This document shows positions 15,483-24,495 of a DNA stretch of 64,000 nt, in pieces. The stretch is from Paracoccus shandongensis. GTDB taxonomy: Bacteria > Pseudomonadota > Alphaproteobacteria > Rhodobacterales > Rhodobacteraceae. The stretch spans positions 1 to 64,000 of the forward strand of contig NZ_JAFLRK010000018.1 of the NCBI RefSeq assembly GCF_017315735.1. The letters are read 5' to 3'. A program made the position numbers and the translations under genes. How positions within the stretch are numbered: the first letter of the stretch is position 1; every line of letters starts with the position of its first letter. The notes beneath the pieces are model-generated. The model did no database searches, was not told where the DNA came from, and saw only the letters and a program-made list of their open reading frames with translations.

Positions 15483-17759
15483 CTACTCGGCCGCCCAGGG
15501 GCGGCGGGCGATTTCCTGGGCCAGGGGCCATTCCACCGACCGCATCCCGCCAGACGGGTCATGGCCCAGAAGCCCGTTGGGGCACAGCCGGTCGTCGTCC
15601 CATCCGGGATGGTTGGCGATGGGGTAAAGGCAGATCCCCTCGACGGGGACGCCGCGGTCCCGGGCGCGGGCGACCTCGTCCCGGATATAGGCGAACCAGG
15701 ATGCGCGGCGCGCGCCCTCGGTGCCGGTTTCCGCGATCATCAGGGGGCGGTCGTATCGCGCCGCGACCTCGACCAGCAGGTCGGATAGGGGGCGATACCA
15801 GGGATGGTCCATGTCGATGGGCGGGCCGCCGTGGATCCACTGGTTGTTCCAGTAATAGTTGACGCCGACGATATCCAGGAAGCACGGATCGCCGCCAAGC
15901 TGCGGCCACATGCGGCCCATGATCAGCTCGAAGGCCTGGAACTGCGCGTCGTGATAGCCATGCGCTTCCCACAACGGCCTGCCGTTATGTGGATCGTGGT
16001 GAATCGCCAGCAGGGGTTCGGCATGGACGAAACGCGCGCGCGGATCCACGGCGCGCAATTCGTGCATCGCGGCGATGGAGGCGCGGGCAAGCTGGCATTT
16101 CAGTTCATACCCCCGATGCGCGGCGAAGGGGTTGAGGTATTGCGCGTCGCCCCCGGCCCAGGCGAAGAAGCTGATCTCGTTCACCGGGCACCAGAAGGGG
16201 ACGGCGTCCGTGATCTCGCGGTGGTGCAGGGCCACGGCGCGGGCCAGCTTGGCGAAGCGGTCCACGAAAGCCGCGCCCCAGATGTCCAGGTCGTCGGGCC
16301 AGCCGTAATGCAGCAGATCCCAAATGACCTGCGTGCCGGTGTCGCGCGCGGCCCGCATCATCGGCGTCAGGCTGGAGAAATCAAAGCGGCCCGGTTCGGG
16401 TTCCACCAGGTGCCAGCGCACCCCGTCGCGGCAGGCGGTGATGCCAAGGCCTGCAAGCTGCCGGTAATCCTGCGCGGCATGGGCGTGGTGGCCCACGGCC
16501 TCGATCAGGTCCAGCCGCCGCCCGTTGCGCAGCCGGTGGGTCGAGGATTCCCATCCCCCCAGGACAAAGCTGTCAAAGGTGGCGGGCGGCGGTGCGGGCT
16601 TGCGTTCGGCCAGCACCCGGTCGATCAGCGCCCGCCATTGCGGCACCACGACCTGCGCGGAATAGCTGGCATGGACATGGGCGCGCAGGGCGCCGCCAAG
16701 CCGCGCGCGCAGGGGGGCATCGGCCAGCAGGCGTTCCATCGCAGCGGCCACGGCGGCCGGGTCTTCATGGGGCACGAACAGCCCGCTGATGCCGTCCCGG
16801 ATCTGTTCCATCGATCCGTTGTCGGCGGTGGCGATGACCGGCAGGCCCGCCGCCCCGGCCTCGGCGATGACATGGGGCATCCCTTCGCCGCGCGACAGCC
16901 AGCAGAAGATGTCCATGGCGGCCATCAGGTCGGGCACGTCCTTGCGGTCGCCGGTGAAGATGATGCGGTGGCCCAGCGGTTGGGCCATGTGGCGCAGTTC
17001 GTGTTCGTATTCCGGCATGAAGGCGTCGGGACCGCCGACGATCACGAAGCGGGTGCGGGGGTCGGTGATGCGCAGGGCGGCGGCGATGAAATCCTCGACC
17101 CGCTTCTTGCGGTCCAGGCGGCCCACCCAGCCGATCAGGATCTCGTCCGGCGCGATGCCCAGGGCCGCGCGCATCCCGTCGCGCCGTTCGGGGCGGAACT
17201 CGTCTAGGTCCACCATGGACGGGATTTCCAGCGCGTCCCCCGGCCGGTCGGGCATCCTGGATGCCGCCGCCGCCCGGATGCTGTCGCAGACGCCGACATA
17301 GCGGGTGGTGAAGTGCTTGGGGCCCGACAGCGCCTCGCGCACCAGCCCGCCATGCTCGATAAGCGGCGGGCGCAGCGCCATGCGTTCCAGCGCGGGATAG
17401 ATGTCGGCCACGTCCTGGCAGGACACGACCACATCGGCCCCCGCCAGCTTGCGGCGCAGATAGTCGATGGTGTCCTCGAACCCCAGGCCATAGGGGGTGG
17501 TATCGACATGCACGCCCAGGTCGGCCAGTTGTTCATGGGTCTGGTGGGGCATCCCCTCCTTGCGGAAGCAGGGGATGACGGTGATGCGGTAACGGTCGCG
17601 CGGCAGGTTGCGCGCCAGCAGGCGGATTTCCGTTTCCTCGCCACCTACGACCAGCCAGGCCATGACAAAGGTGATGCGGATCAGCGCATGGTCCGGGTGG
17701 GGCAGCGGGAAGGCGTCGGGGGGAATGATCCCCCAGGCCAGGGTGTCGTCGGCGTTCAT
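15483..17759 (-). CDS. Glycosyltransferase (GT4-like) fused to a clan-A glycoside hydrolase
   Basis: 758 residues. Positions of about 30-390 are a GT-B/GT4 transferase (IGWVGRLDRKKRVEDFI; E-x7-E region GMPHVIAEAGAAGLPVIAT). Positions of about 400-758 are a (beta/alpha)8 hydrolase resembling family 1: acid/base E528 in CPVNEIS and nucleophile E677 in MIAETGTEG. Both active sites look intact, so one chain could add and remove or transfer sugars. There is no signal peptide, so it acts in the cytoplasm. It is the last gene of the glycan operon; its ATG overlaps the stop of the preceding dehydrogenase. Confidence 0.85.
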   Translation of the reverse strand: MNADDTLAWGIIPPDAFPLPHPDHALIRITFVMAWLVVGGEETEIRLLARNLPRDRYRITVIPCFRKEGMPHQTHEQLADLGVHVDTTPYGLGFEDTIDYLRRKLAGADVVVSCQDVADIYPALERMALRPPLIEHGGLVREALSGPKHFTTRYVGVCDSIRAAAASRMPDRPGDALEIPSMVDLDEFRPERRDGMRAALGIAPDEILIGWVGRLDRKKRVEDFIAAALRITDPRTRFVIVGGPDAFMPEYEHELRHMAQPLGHRIIFTGDRKDVPDLMAAMDIFCWLSRGEGMPHVIAEAGAAGLPVIATADNGSMEQIRDGISGLFVPHEDPAAVAAAMERLLADAPLRARLGGALRAHVHASYSAQVVVPQWRALIDRVLAERKPAPPPATFDSFVLGGWESSTHRLRNGRRLDLIEAVGHHAHAAQDYRQLAGLGITACRDGVRWHLVEPEPGRFDFSSLTPMMRAARDTGTQVIWDLLHYGWPDDLDIWGAAFVDRFAKLARAVALHHREITDAVPFWCPVNEISFFAWAGGDAQYLNPFAAHRGYELKCQLARASIAAMHELRAVDPRARFVHAEPLLAIHHDPHNGRPLWEAHGYHDAQFQAFELIMGRMWPQLGGDPCFLDIVGVNYYWNNQWIHGGPPIDMDHPWYRPLSDLLVEVAARYDRPLMIAETGTEGARRASWFAYIRDEVARARDRGVPVEGICLYPIANHPGWDDDRLCPNGLLGHDPSGGMRSVEWPLAQEIARRPWAAE

Positions 17760-18865
17760 GATGCATCGAACACGATCTGGAGGAAATCGGGACGCTCGGC
17801 CACCAGGTGCCGCAGAAAGGCCGGGGCGTCGTCATAGGGCACGACATGGGTGATCATGTGCTGCCGGATCCCGTCGCCCTCGGCCTGCAACAGCCGCAGC
17901 GTTTCCTGCGCCAGCCGCCGCTGGTCCCAGGCATGGGCGACCTGCCGGGGCATCCGGTTGATCTGCGCGCAGCGGATGGCAAGGCCGTTGTGGTGGAACT
18001 CCTCTCCGAACCGCGCGCCGTCCATGCCGCCCTGGTAGAAGGCCAGGTCGATCACCGTCCCCTGCGGGCGCAGGGCCTGCAGGCAGCGGTTGAGGCTGTC
18101 GGACCGCGCGCGGGTCTGGAACACGTATTCCGCGCCGCGCCCGCCGACCTTGTGGTGCCAGGCGGATTTCGCGTAACGCACGGCCTCGTCCTCGCCCATG
18201 GCGACAAAGCCCATGCGGCGGGCGATGTCCTGCCGGAAGGGCGACGGATCCACCACCACGATTTCCGACGCCCCGCCCTGGCGGGCGAACAGCGCGCAGA
18301 ACAGGCCCACCGTGCCGCCGCCCCAGACCAGGACCGGGCGCCCCTCGACCCCCGCGCCCAGGAAGGGGACCGCCGCGCCGAACTGGTCGGCATCGGCGTG
18401 CAGGATGCCGTTGGCGGCGATGGGGCCCATCTGCGCGACGAAGATGCCCAGGATCGGGTCCATCCCCCAGGGCAGCTTCAGCAGCAGGTCATGAGCAGGG
18501 TTCGCGGTGTGGCCGGTCTTGTGGCCGAAGGTGGTGGCCAGCACGTCACCGTTCTGGAACCCCGGCGCGCGGGCGTCGATGACGCGCGCCACCTCCATGT
18601 AGCCCAGGAAGTTGACGGGGAAACGGGCCGATGGCTCTCCGGGGATGAACAGGCCCTGCCCGTCGTCCCAGCGGCTGTGCAGATAAGGGTTGCTGCCTTT
18701 CAGGAAGGTCAGTTCGGTCCCCGCCGACAGGCCGGTGTACATCAGGTCCAGCCGCACCTGCCCCTCGCCCGCCGGGCCTTCGTCATAGCCGAAGAAATAG
18801 GGCTCAAACGGGCGCTCGATGCCCAGGGACCGGATGTGGCGATGCTCATGCGGCATGGTTGGCAT
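17756..18865 (-). CDS. Medium-chain dehydrogenase without the usual catalytic-zinc motif
   Basis: 369 residues (ATG 18856 also possible). It has an MDR-type nucleotide-binding domain with VLVWGGGTVGLFCALFARQG. The N-terminal GroES-like part begins LMYTGLSAGTELTFLKG, the form seen in BchC-like and sugar-pathway dehydrogenases. The common GHE zinc motif is absent: the corresponding region reads FLGYMEVARV. It overlaps the upstream gene by about 20 bp and the downstream gene by 4 bp. It likely oxidises or reduces a sugar or cyclitol with the Gfo/Idh partner; the substrate is unknown. Confidence 0.75.
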   Translation of the reverse strand: MPTMPHEHRHIRSLGIERPFEPYFFGYDEGPAGEGQVRLDLMYTGLSAGTELTFLKGSNPYLHSRWDDGQGLFIPGEPSARFPVNFLGYMEVARVIDARAPGFQNGDVLATTFGHKTGHTANPAHDLLLKLPWGMDPILGIFVAQMGPIAANGILHADADQFGAAVPFLGAGVEGRPVLVWGGGTVGLFCALFARQGGASEIVVVDPSPFRQDIARRMGFVAMGEDEAVRYAKSAWHHKVGGRGAEYVFQTRARSDSLNRCLQALRPQGTVIDLAFYQGGMDGARFGEEFHHNGLAIRCAQINRMPRQVAHAWDQRRLAQETLRLLQAEGDGIRQHMITHVVPYDDAPAFLRHLVAERPDFLQIVFDAS

Positions 18866-20939
18866 CCGGCGCAGGGGACGGACGAAAGATGGGCTGCGGG
18901 TCAGCCCGCAGCCCCTCCATCTTCACAAGGGCGCCGTCGCGGGCGGATTGCGCAACCGCAAGGGCCACGCGGTGGGTCATCAGGGCCTCGCCGTAAGGGC
19001 AGCGGATGCGGTTTTCCCGGCCCTGGACGGCCTCAATGAAGTCGCGGTCCTCGCGCCAGACGGGATCGCCCTGGGCGTGGCGGACAGGGCGGCCCCGGCC
19101 CACGTCCACCATGATGTCGTGGTCGCTGATCTCCAGCGCCATGCCGTCGGCAAAGACATGCAGGCCGACGCGATGGTTCCAGCGCAACAGGCAGGTGGCC
19201 GACAGGTTGGCGATGGCCCCGCTGGCAAAGCGCAGCGTGGCCGCCGTCGCGGTGGGCACGGTCAGGCCCTGGAAATCCGCGCGGTCGCGATGGGCGGCCA
19301 TGCCGAAGACCTCGGTCACGTCGCCCGCAAGGAAACGCGCGGCGTCGATCACATGGGTGGCCTGTTCCACCACCTGCCCGCCGCTGCGGTCGCTGTCCCA
19401 CCACCATTGCGGGGGCGGGGTCTGGTCCAGCCAGAAGCCCTGGATCAGGTGCGGGGCGTTCTGGGCAAGGTGCCCGCGCGCCTCGTCCATCGTGTCCAGG
19501 TAGCGCCAGTGGTATCCGACGGCGGTGACAAGGCCCGCCTTCTCGACGGCGGCTGCGATCTCCTCGGCCAGGGCGATGTCCAGCGACAGGGGCTTTTCGA
19601 CGAAGAAGGGCAGGCCGCGCGCAAGGCAGGCGCGTTCGGGGGCGCCATGGGCGAAGGGCGGGACGCAGATGAAGACGGCGTCCAGATCCTCGGCGGCCAG
19701 CATCGCCTCGTGGTCGGGATAGGCCTTGGCGCCGGTGGCCTCGGCCGCCTGCCGGGCGCGGGCCTCGTCGGGATCGCAGAGGGCGGCGATCTCCACGTCC
19801 TCCATGGTGCGCAGCACGCCGAAATGGCGGTGCGCGATGCCGCCCGCGCCGATGAAGCCCAGCCTTGTCTTTTGCATTCCATCCTCTCCACGCTGCCGCA
19901 ACACGCGGCGGTAAATCTGCAAAGTGTCCGCCGCCATGCGGTCGGCGGTGAAATGCCTGCGCCAGCGGGCCTGGCCGCTGCGCGCCACGATGGCGCGGGC
20001 GGCATCGTCGGTCAACGCCCTGGCCATCGCATCGGCCAGGGGCCGCGACCGGCGCGGCGGCACCAGCCAGGGGTGATCGGGGCCAAGCGCCTCGGCCGAT
20101 CCGGTCACGCGGGTGGCGACCACGGGCAGGCCGAGGGACATCGCCTCCAGCGCGACAAGGGGCAGCCCCTCGAAACCGGATGGCAGGACCAGCAGGTCGG
20201 ACGCGGCCATCAGCGCGGGCACGTCGTCGCGCCGGCCCAGGAAGCGGACCGCATCGGCCAGCCCCAGCCGGGCGGCCCAGTGGCGCAGCCGGGCCTTGCC
20301 GGTTCCCTGCCCCACCAGATCCAGCCGCGCCGCAATCCCGCGCCGATGCAGGCGGGCCAGCGCCACCAGCAGCGTGCGGTGCAGCTTTTGCGGGGCGAAG
20401 CGGCCGACGCAGAGCATCGCCAGCCCGTCCCCGCCCCGGTGCCGCGCGGGCAACGCAGCCGTGCCGTTCGGAACCGCATGGACCGGCACCCTGCGCCCCA
20501 TGCCCGCAAGCGCCGCGCGCCAGCCCGCAGCCCCCGCGTCCGAAACCGCGATCACCGCATCCAGGCCCCGGCTGGCCCGGGCATAATCGGCCACCTGCCC
20601 CGCATCGGTCAAAAGCCAGGGCAGGTGTTCGGTGCGCACCACCGCCCGGCCCGCGCGCAGGGCTGCGGCCACAAGGCCGTGGCCTTCCCAGCCGATGCCC
20701 GCATGGACATGGACAAGGCGCGCGGGGCTGGCGGCCACGAAGCGTTGGGCATCGGCCAGGGCAAAGACCTGCGCGGGCAGGCCCATGGCCCGGGCGCGCC
20801 GGACCAGCGCGCGGCCCGCCGCGTGGTCGGGAAAGCCCAGGGACGCCATGCCGGGCGGCAGGGCGCGGGCCAGGGTCAGCATGTGTTCGCCCACCCCCGA
20901 CGGCTCGGGGCTGTCTGTCACCAGAAGGCAGCGCATCAC
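18846..20939 (-). CDS. Glycosyltransferase (GT4) fused to a Gfo/Idh/MocA oxidoreductase
   Basis: 697 residues in one open frame. Residues 1-350 are a GT4 transferase (CVGRFAPQKLHRTLL; SGFEGLPLVALEAMSLGLPVVAT). Residues 355-697 are a Gfo/Idh enzyme starting MQKTRLGFIGAGGIAHRHFG, with FVEKPLS carrying the conserved Glu-Lys-Pro. The joint RQRGEDGM encodes a GGAGAGG ribosome-site-like sequence about 8 bases before M355 (base 19877). The oxidoreductase may therefore also be made separately, or the two genes fused by loss of a stop. Related fusions flank it, so a true fusion is plausible. Confidence 0.82.
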   Translation of the reverse strand: MMRCLLVTDSPEPSGVGEHMLTLARALPPGMASLGFPDHAAGRALVRRARAMGLPAQVFALADAQRFVAASPARLVHVHAGIGWEGHGLVAAALRAGRAVVRTEHLPWLLTDAGQVADYARASRGLDAVIAVSDAGAAGWRAALAGMGRRVPVHAVPNGTAALPARHRGGDGLAMLCVGRFAPQKLHRTLLVALARLHRRGIAARLDLVGQGTGKARLRHWAARLGLADAVRFLGRRDDVPALMAASDLLVLPSGFEGLPLVALEAMSLGLPVVATRVTGSAEALGPDHPWLVPPRRSRPLADAMARALTDDAARAIVARSGQARWRRHFTADRMAADTLQIYRRVLRQRGEDGMQKTRLGFIGAGGIAHRHFGVLRTMEDVEIAALCDPDEARARQAAEATGAKAYPDHEAMLAAEDLDAVFICVPPFAHGAPERACLARGLPFFVEKPLSLDIALAEEIAAAVEKAGLVTAVGYHWRYLDTMDEARGHLAQNAPHLIQGFWLDQTPPPQWWWDSDRSGGQVVEQATHVIDAARFLAGDVTEVFGMAAHRDRADFQGLTVPTATAATLRFASGAIANLSATCLLRWNHRVGLHVFADGMALEISDHDIMVDVGRGRPVRHAQGDPVWREDRDFIEAVQGRENRIRCPYGEALMTHRVALAVAQSARDGALVKMEGLRADPQPIFRPSPAPDANHAA

Positions 20940-20943
20940 GCCA

Positions 20944-23277
20944 TCATGCCAGGGGAACCGCCGCGTCCGCCGCAGGCTGGCGCGCCGTCAGCCGCCGGTG
21001 GATCGCCAGCGCCTGACCCACCACCTGGTCCATGTTGTAGTACCGATAGCTGCCCAGCCGTCCCGCGAAGATCACGCCCGGTTCTGCCGCCGCCAGCGCG
21101 TCATAGCGGCGGAACAGCGCCTGGTTTTCCGGGCGCGGGATCGGGTAATAGGGATCCCCCTCGGCCGACGGATATTCATAGCTGATCGAGGTCTTGGCGT
21201 GGACCTGCCCGGTCAGGTGCTTGTATTCGGTGATGCGGGTGTGGGGCACGTCCTCGGCCGGATAGTTGACGACGCCCACGGGCTGGAACTGCGGCTGGTC
21301 CAGCGTTTCGTGCCGGAAGCGCAGGCTGCGATAGGGCAGCGTGCCGAAGCGGTGGCCGAAATAGGCGTCGATGGGTCCGGTATAGACGACCAGCCTGCCC
21401 CTGTCGGCGGCGTCCAGGTCGTGGAAATCGGTGCCAAGCGCAAGCTCGATCCCCGGATGGTCCAGAATCCGCTCGAACATGCGGGTGTAACCCTCTCGGG
21501 GCATGGCCTGATGCTTGTCCGTGAAATAGCGGTCGTCGGTGTTGGTTCGTGTCGGCACGCGCGCCGTCACGGACTTGTCCAGCTGCGAGGGGTCAAGCCC
21601 CCATTGCTTGCGGGTGTAGCCCTGGAAGAAGGTCTCGTAAAGCTCTGTCCCGACGGCATTTATCACCACGTCGCGGGAGGTGCGGATGTCCTTGACCGGC
21701 TGCGCCTGGCGGGCAAGGAACGCCTCGGCCTCGGCCTCGGACTGCATGTCCAGGCCGTAAAGCGCGTTCAGCGTCGTGCGGTTGATGGGCATGGGCACCG
21801 ACTTGTCGCCCACCCGCGCCAGCACGCGGTGTTCATAAGGGCGCCATTCGGTGAAGCGGCTCAGCCAGGCGAACACGTCGTCGCTGTTGGTGTGGAAGAT
21901 ATGCGGGCCGTAGCGGTGGATCAGGACGCCCGCCTCGTCCAGGCAGTCGAAGGCATTGCCCGCGACATGGGGGCGCTTGTCCACCACCAGCACGCGCTTG
22001 CCCGACGCTTCCGCGAACTGGCGCGCTAGCACCGATCCCGCGAAGCCCGCGCCGCAGATCGTCACGTCGTGCCGTTTCGCGCCGCGCAGCACCGGCGGCA
22101 CCGGCAGCTTCACGACCGAGGCCGAGGGCGGATGCTTGCCCAAGACCCGGTCCAGATGCACCTGCATCCGCTGAAACGTGCTGTCCCAGCTGAGATCGGC
22201 CAGCATCCGGTCGGCATCGTCGTGCCATTGCGTCCGGTGGCGCGCGGCCAAGGCATCCTCGCAGGCGCGGATGAAAGCGTCGGCATCCGCCGCGATCCGC
22301 ACGGCGGACAGGCCGCCATACTGGCGCACCACGTCGCGTACGGGGGTGGACACCACCTGCACGCCGCCCGCCAGGTATTCCGGCGTCTTGGTGGGGGAAA
22401 TGAAGCGCGTGGCCTCGTTCATGGCGAATGGCATCAGCGCCACGTCCCATCCCGACAGATAGGCGGGCAACTGGTCATAGCCGCGCTGGCCCAGCCAGTG
22501 GATGTTGGGCGCGCGGGGCAGATCCTCGGGGGCGATCTTGGCCAGGGGGCCGATCATCACGACCGACCAGTCGGGATGGGCGCGGGCCAGCGCCGCGATC
22601 AGGCCCAGGTCCAGCCGTTCGTCAATCACCCCGTAATAGCCCAAGCGCGGACGGGGCAGGCCCGCCTGGTCGCCCGGTTCCGCCAGCCCGGCGCGCGCGC
22701 GGGCGAAATGCGCCGTATCGACCGCCGACGGAAAGGGATGAATGTTGGCGTGCCGGTCGGCTTTCGCCTCGTAGATCGAATGGCCGCCGGTGAAGACCAC
22801 ATCCGCCGCGGCCATCAGCGCGGTTTCATTCGCGGCCAGGTCCGGGGGCGCAAAGCGGAAGGCCGACAGCTCGTCCATGCAGTCATAGACCACGGCCGCC
22901 GCGTCCACATGGGCGGCGATGGGCCACATCATCGGCGTATAGAACCACAGGACCGGGCGGTGGATGCCCGCCAGCCCCATCATCTGGTCCAGCAAGCCCG
23001 ACAAGGCGCGCGCCTGGTCCTCGGGCGACCAGCGGGCGGGGACGCGGGGGCGGATCGCCTGGACGGTCGTGCCCTCGAAGGCGTGGAATTCCAGATAGGG
23101 CAGGTGGTGGTCGGTGGGGATCGCCTCCTCCCAGAAGAACAGGCGGTAATCGGCGGCGAAACGCTGCATCAGGTGCTGGGGGCGTTGCAGCACGAAATCC
23201 CAACGCAGGTGCGAAAAGCAGATCAGCGCGGGGCGGATCGCAAGTGCAAGGGGGGACAGGGGGTTCACGTCGTTCAT
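20944..23277 (-). CDS. Glycosyltransferase fused to UDP-galactopyranose mutase
   Basis: 777 residues. Positions of about 15-385 are a GT-B-like transferase (RPQHLMQRFA, VVYDCMDELSAF, PFAMNEATRFISPTKTPEYLAGG). From about 402 a complete Glf-type UDP-galactopyranose mutase follows: FAD-binding VTICGAGFAGSVLAR, then GPHIFHTN, TRKQWGLDP and the C-terminal NMDQVVGQAL. The mutase makes UDP-galactofuranose, so the operon product probably contains galactofuranose or a related furanose. It starts in a 4-bp ATGA overlap with the upstream glycosyltransferase and lies 4 bp before the next gene. Confidence 0.88.
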   Translation of the reverse strand: MNDVNPLSPLALAIRPALICFSHLRWDFVLQRPQHLMQRFAADYRLFFWEEAIPTDHHLPYLEFHAFEGTTVQAIRPRVPARWSPEDQARALSGLLDQMMGLAGIHRPVLWFYTPMMWPIAAHVDAAAVVYDCMDELSAFRFAPPDLAANETALMAAADVVFTGGHSIYEAKADRHANIHPFPSAVDTAHFARARAGLAEPGDQAGLPRPRLGYYGVIDERLDLGLIAALARAHPDWSVVMIGPLAKIAPEDLPRAPNIHWLGQRGYDQLPAYLSGWDVALMPFAMNEATRFISPTKTPEYLAGGVQVVSTPVRDVVRQYGGLSAVRIAADADAFIRACEDALAARHRTQWHDDADRMLADLSWDSTFQRMQVHLDRVLGKHPPSASVVKLPVPPVLRGAKRHDVTICGAGFAGSVLARQFAEASGKRVLVVDKRPHVAGNAFDCLDEAGVLIHRYGPHIFHTNSDDVFAWLSRFTEWRPYEHRVLARVGDKSVPMPINRTTLNALYGLDMQSEAEAEAFLARQAQPVKDIRTSRDVVINAVGTELYETFFQGYTRKQWGLDPSQLDKSVTARVPTRTNTDDRYFTDKHQAMPREGYTRMFERILDHPGIELALGTDFHDLDAADRGRLVVYTGPIDAYFGHRFGTLPYRSLRFRHETLDQPQFQPVGVVNYPAEDVPHTRITEYKHLTGQVHAKTSISYEYPSAEGDPYYPIPRPENQALFRRYDALAAAEPGVIFAGRLGSYRYYNMDQVVGQALAIHRRLTARQPAADAAVPLA

Positions 23278-24440
23278 GGCACCATCCTTGCATTGCGGAT
23301 TTCGGTCAGTTCCCGGCTTAGCACGGCCATGCTGGGCTGCCAGCCCCAGCGGGCCAGCGCGGCATCGCGCGGCGCATAGCGGGCGTAATCGCGCAGCAGC
23401 ATGTCCAGGGCCTCGGCAAACTCGGCCCCCTCATGGGCAACGACGCCGGTGTCCGGCGTGACGAACTGCAAGCCGCAGGACAGCCGCGCATTGGCCAGCA
23501 CCGGCAGGCCCGCCAGCTGGTATTCGGTCAGGATCGCGGGCGCCCCATCATCGACGCCGCAGACCACGCCCACGCGGGCGCGGTTGATCTGGCGGTTCAC
23601 CTCGTCAAAGGGAACGCCGGGCGGGCCCACGATCTCCAGGTCCAGCCCGTCGCGGGCGGCGCGGTCACGGAACTCGTCCGCCTGGTGGCCATAGCCCACC
23701 ACCAGCAGCCCGCGCGTGCCGGGGCGGCGGGCCATGGCGTCGAACAGGATGTCGTGGCGCTTGTAAGGCTGCGCGCAGGCCACATAAACCACGTCGCGGT
23801 CCTTGTCCGCGCCCGTGGGAAAGAACGTCTCGCCCGAGGCGAAGGCGGGACCGATGGGCAGCACCAGCGTGCGGGCGCCGGGCAGGCGGGCCTCGATTTC
23901 CTGCGACTGCCAGTCGGCCCCGGTCAGGAACAGGTCGAAGCGCGCGGCCAGATCATCGGGGATCCGCAGGGCGGGCGCGTCGATGGAATTGTAGATCTTC
24001 AGCGACGTGGCGCAGGCATCCAGCAGCGCCGCATCGACGCCAAGCCCCCAGACACACAGGATATCCGGCGCGCCGACGGTGCGGATGAACTCCACCGCCT
24101 CGGCCGAGGCATGGGGTGCGGGACCGTCGGCCCGGAACACGCGCCGGGTCAGGGCGGGGTTCAGGGGATCGGGCGTGCCGTCCGGGCGGCCCCTGTCGCG
24201 GTCGCTGTCGCCGTCGCGGCCCGCAAAGCTCCAGATCTCGGCGTGATCGACCAGGCCCGCGGCGACGGCGGACAGGGGCAGGCGTTCCAGATAGCCGCCG
24301 ATCACATCGACCCTGTCGGGCCGCCTGCGGGCCGTGGGCGGCGTGCTTGCGGTCCAGAAGCCGGGGTCGGCGGGGGATTGCGGAATGCTGGGCGGGATCT
24401 GCGAGCAGAAATCGGAAATCGCAACGATCCAACCGGGCAT
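23274..24440 (-). CDS. Glycosyltransferase, family-4-like
   Basis: 388 residues; first gene of the glycan operon. The C-terminal half has the GT-B donor-site pattern: YVACAQPYKRHDILFDAM, then VGPPGVPFDEVNRQINRARVGV, then DDGAPAILTEYQLAGLPVLAN. It has no membrane segment. The start at 24440 begins MPGWIVAISDFCSQIPPS. It is 56 bp downstream of the RuBisCO-like gene on the same strand, so read-through from that gene cannot be excluded. Substrate and linkage are unknown. Confidence 0.8.
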   Translation of the reverse strand: MPGWIVAISDFCSQIPPSIPQSPADPGFWTASTPPTARRRPDRVDVIGGYLERLPLSAVAAGLVDHAEIWSFAGRDGDSDRDRGRPDGTPDPLNPALTRRVFRADGPAPHASAEAVEFIRTVGAPDILCVWGLGVDAALLDACATSLKIYNSIDAPALRIPDDLAARFDLFLTGADWQSQEIEARLPGARTLVLPIGPAFASGETFFPTGADKDRDVVYVACAQPYKRHDILFDAMARRPGTRGLLVVGYGHQADEFRDRAARDGLDLEIVGPPGVPFDEVNRQINRARVGVVCGVDDGAPAILTEYQLAGLPVLANARLSCGLQFVTPDTGVVAHEGAEFAEALDMLLRDYARYAPRDAALARWGWQPSMAVLSRELTEIRNARMVP

Positions 24441-24495
24441 ATGGGGCCATCCAGTAAAAAGGGCACTGGATAACCGTCAGGCCCCGCAAAGAGTT

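Noticed and set aside
18819..21185. Plus-strand frame of about 790 codons across the glycan operon
   Set aside because: It is antisense to the GT-Gfo/Idh and dehydrogenase genes, which have full motif sets on the minus strand.
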